A stretch of 29,250 nucleotides of DNA. Source: Candidatus Hydrothermota bacterium. GTDB lineage: Bacteria; Hydrothermota; Hydrothermia; UBA1063. Shown here piece after piece: positions 7,587 to 14,881 of the stretch (its first letter is position 1; every line of letters begins with the position of its first letter). A program made the position numbers and the translations under genes. The notes beneath the pieces were generated by a model that saw only the letters and a list, made by a program, of their open reading frames with translations, did no database searches and had not been told where the DNA came from. The stretch lies in assembly GCA_003644895.1 (NCBI GenBank), contig QNDO01000002.1, positions 1 to 29,250 of the forward strand. Reading direction: 5' to 3'.

Positions 7587-8129
7587 TTACCTCCTTTCAA
7601 ATGGAAAGCCAAACGCTTCCAGAAGCTTCATGGCCTCTTCGTCTGTTTCAGCAGTAGTAACAATGGCAATATCCATGCCAAAAACTTTCTTTACCTTATC
7701 AATATCTATCTCGGGGAAAACAGTATGTTCTTGAAGCCCAAGATTGTAGTTCCCTCTACCATCAAATGAATTCCTCTTTGTCCCCCTGAAATCTCTAACT
7801 CTCGGAAGAGCAAAGTTTATCAATCTATCCAGAAAATCGTAAGCCCTCTTGCCTCTCAGAGTGACCTTAAGCCCGATTGGCATTCCCTTTCTGAGATGGA
7901 ACGCTGCAACCGATTTTCTAGCTCTTCTAATCTGAGGTTTCTGTCCGGTTATTACAGCGAGATCCTGAGCTATAACATCCAGAATCTTTGGATCCTGAAC
8001 AGCTTCTCCCACACCTACATTAATCACTATCTTTTCTATCCTGGGAACCTCCATAATGTTCTTATAACCTAATTCCTTCATTAAATAGGGCCTTATTTTC
8101 TCTCTGTATTCTTTAAGCAATCTGGACAT
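7587..8129 (-). CDS. rplE: 50S ribosomal protein L5
   Basis: L5 binds 5S rRNA and forms a bridge to the 30S head and P-site tRNA. The 180-residue protein has the typical N-terminus MSRLLKEYREKIRPYLMKEL, the IEKIVINVGVGEA segment and RGKRAYDFLDRLINFALPRV. It also has GRGNYNLGLQEHTVFPEID near the C-terminus. Its ATG overlaps the rplX stop by one base (TAATG), a termination-reinitiation junction. Confidence 0.97.
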   Translation of the reverse strand: MSRLLKEYREKIRPYLMKELGYKNIMEVPRIEKIVINVGVGEAVQDPKILDVIAQDLAVITGQKPQIRRARKSVAAFHLRKGMPIGLKVTLRGKRAYDFLDRLINFALPRVRDFRGTKRNSFDGRGNYNLGLQEHTVFPEIDIDKVKKVFGMDIAIVTTAETDEEAMKLLEAFGFPFERR

Positions 8130-8446
8130 TATTCTATCACCTCGTTACATTTTTTGCAGTATCTCACTTTCTTTCCATCTTCTAGGAATCTAAAGCCTAC
8201 TCTTGTTGGCTGTCCACAATTTGGACATACAAGCATAAGATTTGAAATGTGAATGGGAGCTTCCATTTCTACAATACCTGATGGTCTCTCTGGTCCTCTT
8301 GCTCTCATATGTCTCTTCACGATATTTACTTCTTCCACTATGGCTCTCATCCTTCTAGGGAAAACTTTTTTCACCTTACCAATTTTTCCCCTGTCACGTC
8401 CCGCAATAACAAGTACAGTATCATCTTTCTTTATTTTAAAAGCCAT
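8129..8446 (-). CDS. rplX: 50S ribosomal protein L24 with zinc ribbon
   Basis: L24 is an assembly initiator at the 5' end of 23S rRNA. The 105-residue protein opens with a KOW motif (KKDDTVLVIAGRDRGKIGKV, 6-25) and the family segment NIVKRH. It ends in a ribbon with Cys74, Cys77, Cys97 and Cys100 (CPNC...CKKC), a zinc site kept in many but not all bacterial L24 proteins. It sits 1 nt after rplN and overlaps rplE by one base. Confidence 0.96.
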   Translation of the reverse strand: MAFKIKKDDTVLVIAGRDRGKIGKVKKVFPRRMRAIVEEVNIVKRHMRARGPERPSGIVEMEAPIHISNLMLVCPNCGQPTRVGFRFLEDGKKVRYCKKCNEVIE

Positions 8447-8447
8447 T

Positions 8448-8816
8448 TTATACCACCTCCGGAGCCAGGGAAACTATCTTCATAAACCTTCTTTCGCGCA
8501 ACTCTCTGGCAACAGGACCAAAGACTCTGGTACCACGAGGCTCATTGTTATTATCGATAAGAACAGCAGCATTATCATCAAACTTAATATAAGTTCCATC
8601 TTTTCTCCTGATTTCCTTTTTAGTTCTCACTATTACAGCACGTGCTTTCTCCCCTTTCTTTACAGAAGAACCCGGAACTGCTTCCTTGATCGTCACAACC
8701 ACAATATCTCCAACATAAGCATATTTCCTTCTACTTCCTCCCAATACTTTTATAACCATGGCTTCCTGAGCACCTGTATTATCAGCAATCTTAAGACGGG
8801 AAATATCCTGAATCAT
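8448..8816 (-). CDS. rplN: 50S ribosomal protein L14
   Basis: L14 lies at the subunit interface, contacts 16S helix 14, and in other bacteria is the target of RsfS silencing. At 122 residues it has the exact family length. It begins MIQDISRLKIADNTGAQEA, contains the typical KAVIVRTKKEIRRKDGTYI-like core (here RAVIVRTKKEIRRKDGTYI) and ends in VARELRERRFMKIVSLAPEVV. It starts 3 nt after rpsQ and leads the spc block. Confidence 0.97.
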   Translation of the reverse strand: MIQDISRLKIADNTGAQEAMVIKVLGGSRRKYAYVGDIVVVTIKEAVPGSSVKKGEKARAVIVRTKKEIRRKDGTYIKFDDNAAVLIDNNNEPRGTRVFGPVARELRERRFMKIVSLAPEVV

Positions 8817-8819
8817 TTC

Positions 8820-9083
8820 CTACTCCTCCCTTTCAGCCTTTCTAATGATTTCTACTAATCTCCACCTTTTCAGCTTTGACAGGGGCCTGGTCTCCATTAT
8901 TCTAACAACATCACCTTCTCTGGACTCATTTTTTTCATCATGTACGTAAAACTTCGAACGTTTCTTCACATATTTCTTATACTTAGGGTGTTGTGCCAAT
9001 CTCTCCACGAGAACAACTCTAGTCTTGTCCATCTTATCACTGATTACAACCCCTATCCTCTCTTTCCTCTTTCCACGTGTCAT
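8820..9083 (-). CDS. rpsQ: 30S ribosomal protein S17
   Basis: S17 is an early-assembly OB-fold protein that binds 16S helices 7 and 11. The 87-residue protein has RIGVVISDKMDKTRVVLVER (10-29), then HPKYKKYVKKRSKFYVHDE and the signature GDVVRIMETRPLSKLKRWRL. Its ATG overlaps the rpmC end by 4 nt, and rplN follows 3 nt later. Confidence 0.97.
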   Translation of the reverse strand: MTRGKRKERIGVVISDKMDKTRVVLVERLAQHPKYKKYVKKRSKFYVHDEKNESREGDVVRIMETRPLSKLKRWRLVEIIRKAEREE

Positions 9084-9274
9084 GAGACCTTCCTCCTCTC
9101 ATTCAGGATAGTGAGAATCCGAGCAATTTCTCTCTTAATCTCCTTAAACCTGTGAGGCTGAGCCAGCCTGTGCATAGCTTTTTCCATCCTTAAGGTAAAA
9201 AGCTCCTCTTTTAAATCCTTTATCCTCTGTTTGAGTTCTTCATCAGTGAGCTCTCTGAGTTCCTTCGCCTTCAT
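9080..9274 (-). CDS. rpmC: 50S ribosomal protein L29
   Basis: L29 is a two-helix coiled protein near the exit tunnel, next to L23, where it helps dock signal recognition particle and trigger factor. The 64 residues begin MKAKELRELTDEELKQRIKD. They contain ELFTLRMEKAMHRLAQPHRF and KEIKREIARILTILNERR, the usual second helix. It overlaps rplP and rpsQ by 4 nt on each side. Confidence 0.97.
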   Translation of the reverse strand: MKAKELRELTDEELKQRIKDLKEELFTLRMEKAMHRLAQPHRFKEIKREIARILTILNERRKVS

Positions 9275-9690
9275 ACTCCACCCTCCTTATAAGAAACGAA
9301 TCTCGTTTTTATGGGCAGCTTATGGGATGCTCTTCTGAAGGCTTCTCTGGCCTGTTCCTCCGTAACACCGGCAATCTCAAAGAGAATCCTTCCTGGTTTC
9401 ACCACTGCAACCCAGTGATCTACATTTCCCTTACCCTTTCCCATCCTTGTCTCGGCAGGCTTTTTGGTAACAGGTTTATCAGGGAAAATCCTGATCCAGA
9501 GTTTCCCACCTTTCTTGAGATAACGAGCTATAGCAAGTCGTGCTGCTTCAATCTGGTTCCCAGTTATCCAGTGTGCTTCCATGGCCTTAAGACCATAATC
9601 ACCAAAGGCAAGAAAATTTCCAGCCTGAGCTTTCCCCTTCATTCTCCCACGGTGCTGCTTTCTGTATTTCGTTCTTTTAGGCATTAACAT
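9271..9690 (-). CDS. rplP: 50S ribosomal protein L16
   Basis: L16 lies by the A-site tRNA elbow and completes late 50S assembly. The 139-residue protein has MPKRTKYRKQHRGRMKG near the N-terminus, HWITGNQIEAARLAI (40-54) and the RMGKGKGNV loop (82-90) that approaches the peptidyl-transferase centre. I keep the ATG at 9690 because AGGAGG is 8 nt upstream. The Met two codons later is 14 nt from that SD but matches the common family start MPKR. The start directly abuts the rpsC stop. Confidence 0.96.
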   Translation of the reverse strand: MLMPKRTKYRKQHRGRMKGKAQAGNFLAFGDYGLKAMEAHWITGNQIEAARLAIARYLKKGGKLWIRIFPDKPVTKKPAETRMGKGKGNVDHWVAVVKPGRILFEIAGVTEEQAREAFRRASHKLPIKTRFVSYKEGGV

Positions 9691-10341
9691 TTACTCTTCC
9701 TCCTCACTCTTTTCCAGAATATCTCCCTTATACACCCAAACTTTAATACCTATGGTTCCGTACTTGGTATAAGCTGTGGCTTCTGCGTAGTCTATATCAG
9801 CTCTCAGTGTCTGTAAAGGAACTCTCCCTTTCAAATACCATTCTTTTCTGGCAATTTCAGCGCCAGCGAGTCTTCCCTTGGCCCACACTTTAATCCCTTT
9901 AGCACCCATCCTCATGGCCATTTCAACCGCTCTCTTCATAGCTCTCCTGTGCGAAACCCTTTGCTCGATTCTGGCAGCAAGGTTCTGGGCTATCAATTCA
10001 GCATCTGTCTCAGGAATTCTTACCTCTACCACATTTATATTTATGTCCTTATAACCTACAAGCTGTGTCAGTTCCCTTCTCAAACTCTCTACTTCCTGCC
10101 CTCTACGACCAATAACCATTCCGGGCCTTGCAGTATGAATGGTTACAGAAAGTTTGTCTGCTGCTCTATCCACTATAACCTTTGATATACCCGCTTCTTT
10201 GAATCTCTTCCTAACATATTCTCTTATCTTTAAATCTTCATGTAAAAACTTTTCGTAATCCTTTCCCCTTGCAAACCAGTGGGATTGCCAGTCCTTATTA
10301 ATCCCAATTCTAAAACCTATTGGATGAACTTTCTGCCCCAT
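9691..10341 (-). CDS. rpsC: 30S ribosomal protein S3
   Basis: S3 forms part of the mRNA entry tunnel and its helicase activity. The 216-residue protein begins MGQKVHPIGFRIGI. It has a KH type II domain with the GXXG loop GRRG at 78-81 and the C-terminal signature AKGRLAGAEIARKEWYLKG. It ends with an acidic tail (ILEKSEEEE). It starts 2 nt after rplV and abuts rplP. Confidence 0.97.
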   Translation of the reverse strand: MGQKVHPIGFRIGINKDWQSHWFARGKDYEKFLHEDLKIREYVRKRFKEAGISKVIVDRAADKLSVTIHTARPGMVIGRRGQEVESLRRELTQLVGYKDININVVEVRIPETDAELIAQNLAARIEQRVSHRRAMKRAVEMAMRMGAKGIKVWAKGRLAGAEIARKEWYLKGRVPLQTLRADIDYAEATAYTKYGTIGIKVWVYKGDILEKSEEEE

Positions 10342-10343
10342 AA

Positions 10344-10685
10344 TTACCTCCCAGGTGACACTTCAATGGTGATATGTGAAGTTCTTTTCCTGATTAATGT
10401 CGCCATTCCTCTGAACATAGGCCTCACTCTCTTTAGAATAACTCCTCTATCCACTTTCGCAAGGGAAACATACAGATTCTCCACAGGTTCTTCTCCACCT
10501 TTATCTTTGTAAGATGCAATGGCTGCTTTAAGAGCTTTCAAGGTAATTCTCGCTGCTTTTTTGTTGGTGAGCGTAAGAATTCTTTCCGCCTCTCTCACAT
10601 TCTTGCCCCTAATTTCATCGAGCATGGGAGCAACCTTCTTAGGTGATATTCTCCTATATTTTAAGACGCATCTTCCCACCATCAT
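10344..10685 (-). CDS. rplV: 50S ribosomal protein L22
   Basis: L22 lines the exit tunnel with its extended beta-hairpin; changes there affect macrolide sensitivity. The 113-residue protein has RRISPKKVAPMLDEIRGKNV and ends in the loop RVRPMFRGMATLIRKRTSHI. No deletion is seen in the hairpin loop. Two adjacent Met codons (10685 and 10682) follow a GAGG SD at 5 and 8 nt, so the exact start is uncertain by one residue. It overlaps the rpsS stop by 4 nt. Confidence 0.96.
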   Translation of the reverse strand: MMVGRCVLKYRRISPKKVAPMLDEIRGKNVREAERILTLTNKKAARITLKALKAAIASYKDKGGEEPVENLYVSLAKVDRGVILKRVRPMFRGMATLIRKRTSHITIEVSPGR

Positions 10686-10969
10686 TTCAACCTCGCTTTT
10701 TGGGCAGCTTTTTTATCTTTATGACCTCTGTAAGTCCTCGTAGGAGCAAATTCCCCAAGCTTGTGTCCCACCATATCCTGTGTGATATAAACTGGAATGA
10801 ATTTTCGTCCATTATGAACAGCAATGGTATGTCCGATAAAATCAGGGGTAATAGTAGATCTTCTTGACCAAGTCTTGATCACCTTCTTCTCACCCTTTTC
10901 ATTCATCTCCCTAATTCTTTTCAAAAGTTTGGGATCTACATACGGTCCCTTTTTCAGCGATCTACCCAT
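10682..10969 (-). CDS. rpsS: 30S ribosomal protein S19
   Basis: S19 pairs with S13 in the 30S head and contacts the 50S through a bridge. The 95-residue protein starts MGRSLKKGPYVDPKLLKRI. It has KVIKTWSRRSTITPDFIGHT and HKLGEFAPTRTYRGHKDKKA, all standard. It begins 2 nt after the rplB stop, in the S10-operon order L2-S19-L22. Confidence 0.97.
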   Translation of the reverse strand: MGRSLKKGPYVDPKLLKRIREMNEKGEKKVIKTWSRRSTITPDFIGHTIAVHNGRKFIPVYITQDMVGHKLGEFAPTRTYRGHKDKKAAQKARLK

Positions 10970-10971
10970 GG

Positions 10972-11793
10972 TTATTTACGCCTCCTGACTATAAACCTGC
11001 TGCTTGGTTTTCTCTTCTTTCTTGTCTTTTTACCATCTACAAGACCCCATGGGCTACAAGGGTGTCTACCAGACTTTGATCTGCCCTCACCACCACCCAG
11101 TGGATGATCCACAGGATTCATAACAATACCACGTACATGAGGTCTTCTACCAAGCCACCGCGTTCTTCCTGCTTTCCCTAAAACAACATTTTCATGGTCC
11201 ACATTCGATACCTTGCCGATGGTTGCCATACAGTTAAGATGAATTAAACGTACCTCTCCAGAGGGAAGTTGTACATGTGCATATTTTCCTTCCTTTGCCA
11301 GAATTACTGCGCTTGTACCCGCAGATCTCACGAGCTGTCCACCCTTTCCAGGAATCAACTCTATGTTGTGAATTTCTATTCCCTCAGGGATCTCTCTTAG
11401 AGGTAAAGCGTTCCCGACTTTAATTTCTGAGCCCGGACCGGACTGGACAATATCCCCCACTTTAATGCCATCCGGAGCTATAATATATCTTTTCTCTCCA
11501 TCAAAATAATGCAAAAGTGCTATCCTGGCTGACCTATTTGGATCGTATTCAATAGAAGCCACTTTCGCAGGAACTCCGAACTTATTACGTTTGAAATCTA
11601 TTATCCTATAAAGCCTTTTGTGTCCACCACCTCTGTGTCTAACAGTAATTCTCCCATAGTTATTTCTTCCCGCAGTTTTCTTAAGTGGCACTACCAAAGA
11701 CTTTTCGGGCTCTTTCTTTGTAATTTCACTAAAGTCAGAAACAGTCATAAATCTTCTTGATGGTGTATATGGCTTAAACTTTTTAACTCCCAT
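10972..11793 (-). CDS. rplB: 50S ribosomal protein L2
   Basis: L2 is one of the oldest ribosomal proteins; it ties domains II and IV of 23S rRNA and supports subunit joining and peptidyl transfer. The 273-residue protein has the usual length, with RITVRHRGGGHKRLYRIIDF (48-67), LIPGKGGQLVRSAGT (146-160) and the C-terminal tail SRFIVRRRK. The conserved loop reads VMNPVDHPLGGGEG (224-237). Asp229 and His230 are kept, but the second His of VDHPHGGG is Leu232. It lies 2 nt after rplW. Confidence 0.97.
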   Translation of the reverse strand: MGVKKFKPYTPSRRFMTVSDFSEITKKEPEKSLVVPLKKTAGRNNYGRITVRHRGGGHKRLYRIIDFKRNKFGVPAKVASIEYDPNRSARIALLHYFDGEKRYIIAPDGIKVGDIVQSGPGSEIKVGNALPLREIPEGIEIHNIELIPGKGGQLVRSAGTSAVILAKEGKYAHVQLPSGEVRLIHLNCMATIGKVSNVDHENVVLGKAGRTRWLGRRPHVRGIVMNPVDHPLGGGEGRSKSGRHPCSPWGLVDGKKTRKKRKPSSRFIVRRRK

Positions 11794-11795
11794 GA

Positions 11796-12083
11796 TTATG
11801 CTCCTTCAAACATAGGTATACTTTCACCCTCTTTAAGGGTTACAATTGCCTTTTTCCAGCTCTTGGTTCTGCCGGGAGCAAATCTAACCCGTCTTGGCTT
11901 ACCCTTGACATTCATCACCCTTACCTTTTTCACGTGTACCTTAAACAGCTGTTCCACTGCCCACTTTATCTCATGTTTGTTTGCATCCTTAGCCACCTCG
12001 AAAACAAACTGACCCAGTTCTCTCAGCATATTACTCTTTTCGGTAATGATCGGCCTGATTATTATATCTCTTGGGTCTTTCAT
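11796..12083 (-). CDS. rplW: 50S ribosomal protein L23
   Basis: L23 is at the exit of the peptide tunnel and is the docking point for trigger factor and SRP. The 95-residue protein has RDIIIRPIITEKSNMLRELG (5-24), then FEVAKDANKHEIKWAVEQLF and VKKVRVMNVKGKPRRVRFAP, all typical. The ATG overlaps the end of rplD by 4 nt, and rplB follows after 2 nt. Confidence 0.97.
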   Translation of the reverse strand: MKDPRDIIIRPIITEKSNMLRELGQFVFEVAKDANKHEIKWAVEQLFKVHVKKVRVMNVKGKPRRVRFAPGRTKSWKKAIVTLKEGESIPMFEGA

Positions 12084-12706
12084 TTTCCTAACCTCTCTTC
12101 TATTTTTTCAATCCCTGCTTTATCTACAACCACGTATTCTGCCCTCACTACATCATATGTATTAACATCCTGTGCGAGTTTTACATCTATCTTTGGAATA
12201 TTTCTACCAGAAAGATAGAGATTTCTGTTATATTCGCCACTTAAGAATACAGCATTCTTCCCGGAAATTCCAATCTTCTCCAGGAGAGTCACTATATCTT
12301 TGGTCTTCGGCTTTTCGAAACTGAATTCTTCAAACACCAGTATCCTGCCTTCCCTCGCTCTATCAGAAAGAGCATATGAAAGGGCCAACCTTTTCACCTT
12401 CTTGGGAACTTCATAGTAATAATCTCTCGGCCTTGGACCATGCGCTTTTCCTCCGCCCACAAAAATCGGTGCCTTCCTGCTTCCATGCCTGGCTCTTCCG
12501 AGGCCCTTCTGAGGGTAAATCTTTCTATTTGAACCCACAATCTCTGCCCTAGTTTTAGCCTTATGAGTCCCCTGTCGTCTATTGGCTAAATACATCTTCA
12601 CCACTTCCCATATCACATGTTTCTTGGGCTCTCTTCCGAAGATTTCCTCTTTCAACTCTATTTCGCCGATTTTTTCGCCAGCGCTGTTATACAATGGTGC
12701 CTTCAT
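12080..12706 (-). CDS. rplD: 50S ribosomal protein L4
   Basis: L4 reaches into the exit tunnel opposite L22; in E. coli it also controls the S10 operon through the S10 leader. The 208-residue protein has ANRRQGTHKAKTRAEIVGSN and the tunnel loop KIYPQKGLGRARHGSRKAPI. The C-terminal globular domain ends DVNTYDVVRAEYVVVDKAGI. It overlaps rplC and rplW by 4 nt each. rpsJ begins only 5 nt after tuf, so an E. coli-like S10 leader target for L4 is absent. Confidence 0.97.
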   Translation of the reverse strand: MKAPLYNSAGEKIGEIELKEEIFGREPKKHVIWEVVKMYLANRRQGTHKAKTRAEIVGSNRKIYPQKGLGRARHGSRKAPIFVGGGKAHGPRPRDYYYEVPKKVKRLALSYALSDRAREGRILVFEEFSFEKPKTKDIVTLLEKIGISGKNAVFLSGEYNRNLYLSGRNIPKIDVKLAQDVNTYDVVRAEYVVVDKAGIEKIEERLGK

Positions 12707-13347
12707 TTACTCCTCTCCTTTGCTTTTTTAAGCACAACGATGCCACCATTGGGACCGGGTATAGCGCCTTTAACAAGAACAAGATTCTTCTCCAGATATA
12801 TCTTCACTATCTCCAGGTTCTTCACAGTGACTCTCTTCATACCTGCATGTCCAGGCATCTTCTTACCCTTCCAGACCCTTGCAGGCTCTGTGTGCTGTCC
12901 AATGGAACCTGGTTTACGGTGAAACTTTGAGCCATGGGATTTGGGACCGCCCGAAAAGCCCCACCTTTTCATGACACCTTGGAAACCCTTACCTTTGCTG
13001 ATACCAGTAACATCGATTTTTTCGCCTTCCTGAAATATATCCACCTTGAGTTCCTGTCCGGGTTTGAAATTCTGCGCATCCTCCGTCCTTATCTCCTTAA
13101 TCACCAGCGCAGGATAGCTCTCCCTCTCCCCGAAGATTTTCTTCAATTCTCCGAGGATGGGTTTATTAAGCTTTCTGGCCTTTATTTCCCCAAAACCAAG
13201 TTTCAGGGCATTATACCCGTCCCTCTCTGTAGTCTTCCCCTGAAGGACGTAACAGGGGCCGGCTTCAATGACCGTAACAGCAGTCATCGAGCCGTCTTTG
13301 GTAGGGATCTGGGTCATGCCCAGCTTTCTACCTATCAAACCTATCAT
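12703..13347 (-). CDS. rplC: 50S ribosomal protein L3
   Basis: L3 begins 50S assembly, and its long finger reaches the peptidyl-transferase centre. From the second of two adjacent Met codons it has 214 residues, beginning MIGLIGRKLGMTQIPTKDG, the family start. This Met is 6 nt from the GAGG SD; the first Met at 13350 is only 3 nt away. The signature VTGISKGKGFQGVMKRWGF and the finger motif KPGSIGQHTEPARVWKGKK are present. It starts shortly after rpsJ and overlaps rplD by 4 nt. Confidence 0.96.
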   Translation of the reverse strand: MIGLIGRKLGMTQIPTKDGSMTAVTVIEAGPCYVLQGKTTERDGYNALKLGFGEIKARKLNKPILGELKKIFGERESYPALVIKEIRTEDAQNFKPGQELKVDIFQEGEKIDVTGISKGKGFQGVMKRWGFSGGPKSHGSKFHRKPGSIGQHTEPARVWKGKKMPGHAGMKRVTVKNLEIVKIYLEKNLVLVKGAIPGPNGGIVVLKKAKERSK

Positions 13348-13355
13348 CATTCACC

Positions 13356-13667
13356 TCACAGCATTTTTATTTCAACATCCACACCTGCAGGTAGATCTAA
13401 CCTTGAAAGTTTATCTATTGTTTCCTGTGTGGGTTTTCTTATCTCTATCAATCTTTTGTGGACCCTAAGTTCAAACTGCTCCTGGGATCTTTTATGAACA
13501 TGTGGAGATCTGATCACAGAAAACAGCGTCCTTTTTGTTGGTAGAGGTATCGGTCCAGATACCTCTGCCCCACTTGTCTTCGCCGTGAGAGCAATTCTCT
13601 TGGCAGACCTATCCACAAGAGCAGCATCAAATGATTTTAATTTTATTCTTATTTTTCCCTCTAACAT
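13356..13667 (-). CDS. rpsJ: 30S ribosomal protein S10 (NusE)
   Basis: S10 works in the 30S head and, as NusE, links the ribosome to NusG-bound RNA polymerase. NusG is encoded in the same cluster at 27853-28416. The 103-residue protein has KIRIKLKSFDAALVDRSAKR, SGPIPLPTKRTLFSVIRSPH and the C-terminal RLDLPAGVDVEIKM. It lies 5 nt after tuf, with no S10 leader between them. Confidence 0.97.
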   Translation of the reverse strand: MLEGKIRIKLKSFDAALVDRSAKRIALTAKTSGAEVSGPIPLPTKRTLFSVIRSPHVHKRSQEQFELRVHKRLIEIRKPTQETIDKLSRLDLPAGVDVEIKML

Positions 13668-13672
13668 GATTC

Positions 13673-14875
13673 TTACTCTATAATGTCTGTTACAACACCT
13701 GCGCCAACAGTCCTTCCACCTTCACGGATAGCGAATCTGAGCTCTTTTTCAATAGCCACGGGGTATATGAGTTCTACTTCAAGATTTACGTGATCTCCAG
13801 GCATAACCATCTCTCTTCCCTCTGGCAGCTTGATTGTACCCGTAACATCTGTAGTTCTGAAATAGAATTGAGGTCTGTAACCGGTGAAGAACGGAGTGTG
13901 TCTTCCACCCTCTTCTTTTTTGAGCACGTAAACCTGGGCTCTGAACTTCTTATGAGGGTTGATGGAACCGGGTTTTGCCACCACCATACCCCTTTCAACC
14001 TCGTCCTTCTTAACACCTCTTAAAAGGAGTCCCACATTGTCACCAGGCAGTGCTTCATCCAGAATCTTTCTGAACATTTCTATAGATGTGACGGTTGTTC
14101 TGATAGGTTCGTCTCTGAAGCCAACAATTTCCACTTCCTCACCGGGGGTGAGTCTTCCACGCTCAACTCTACCTGTAACCACTGTTCCACGACCAGTAAT
14201 TGAGAATATATCCTCTATTGCCATAAGGAATGGTTTATCAACATCCCTCTGTGGCTCAGGAATATATTCATCAAGAGCATCCAGCAATTCATGAACAGCC
14301 TTGAACCACTCACACTCAAGATTATCATCACACTCTTCCAGGGCCTTCAAAGCAGAGCCCCTGATCACCGGCACCTCATCTCCAGGAAATTCGTACTGAT
14401 TGAGAAGGTCTCTAATTTCCAGCTCAACCAGATCAAGCAGCTCTGGATCATCTATCATATCTATCTTATTCATGAAAACAACGATGTAAGGAACATTCAC
14501 TTGACGTGCCAGGAGCACATGCTCTCTCGTCTGAGGCATAACACTGTCAGGAGCAGAAACCACGAGGATCGCCCCGTCCATCTGTGCTGCACCTGTAATC
14601 ATGTTCTTCACATAGTCTGCGTGCCCGGGACAGTCAATATGAGCATAGTGTCTCTTTTCAGTCTCATACTCGATGTGTGCAAGCTGGATGGTAATACCAC
14701 GGGCCTTCTCCTCTGGTGCCTTGTCTATCTGATCGAATGGAACATACTTTGCAAGCCCCTTGAGCGAGAGGTACTTGGTTATTGCAGCAGTCAATGTGGA
14801 CTTACCATGGTCCACATGTCCGATTGTACCCACATTGAGATGTGGCTTGGTTCTCACAAATTTTTCCTTTGCCAT
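13673..14875 (-). CDS. tuf: Elongation factor Tu
   Basis: EF-Tu is the GTPase that brings aminoacyl-tRNA to the A site. At 400 residues it shows G1 GHVDHGKS (19-26), G2 RGITI (59-63), G3 DCPGH (81-85, with the catalytic His85) and G4 NKID (136-139). Domains 2 and 3 follow, including GRGTVVTGRVERG and the PGDHVNLEVELIYPVAIEK region. The switch-I side reads RGITIQLAHIEYET, with Gln-Leu instead of the common Asn-Thr. A loop near 182-188 holds two Cys. It lies 6 nt after fusA. Whether a second tuf copy exists cannot be judged here. Confidence 0.97.
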   Translation of the reverse strand: MAKEKFVRTKPHLNVGTIGHVDHGKSTLTAAITKYLSLKGLAKYVPFDQIDKAPEEKARGITIQLAHIEYETEKRHYAHIDCPGHADYVKNMITGAAQMDGAILVVSAPDSVMPQTREHVLLARQVNVPYIVVFMNKIDMIDDPELLDLVELEIRDLLNQYEFPGDEVPVIRGSALKALEECDDNLECEWFKAVHELLDALDEYIPEPQRDVDKPFLMAIEDIFSITGRGTVVTGRVERGRLTPGEEVEIVGFRDEPIRTTVTSIEMFRKILDEALPGDNVGLLLRGVKKDEVERGMVVAKPGSINPHKKFRAQVYVLKKEEGGRHTPFFTGYRPQFYFRTTDVTGTIKLPEGREMVMPGDHVNLEVELIYPVAIEKELRFAIREGGRTVGAGVVTDIIE

Positions 14876-14881
14876 TTTATC

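Noticed and set aside
14300..14340. Two-Cys loop of EF-Tu (ALEECDDNLECEWF) as a possible redox switch or novelty
   Set aside because: This loop is variable in EF-Tu, and Cys-containing versions occur in other phyla; the sequence alone does not support a special function.
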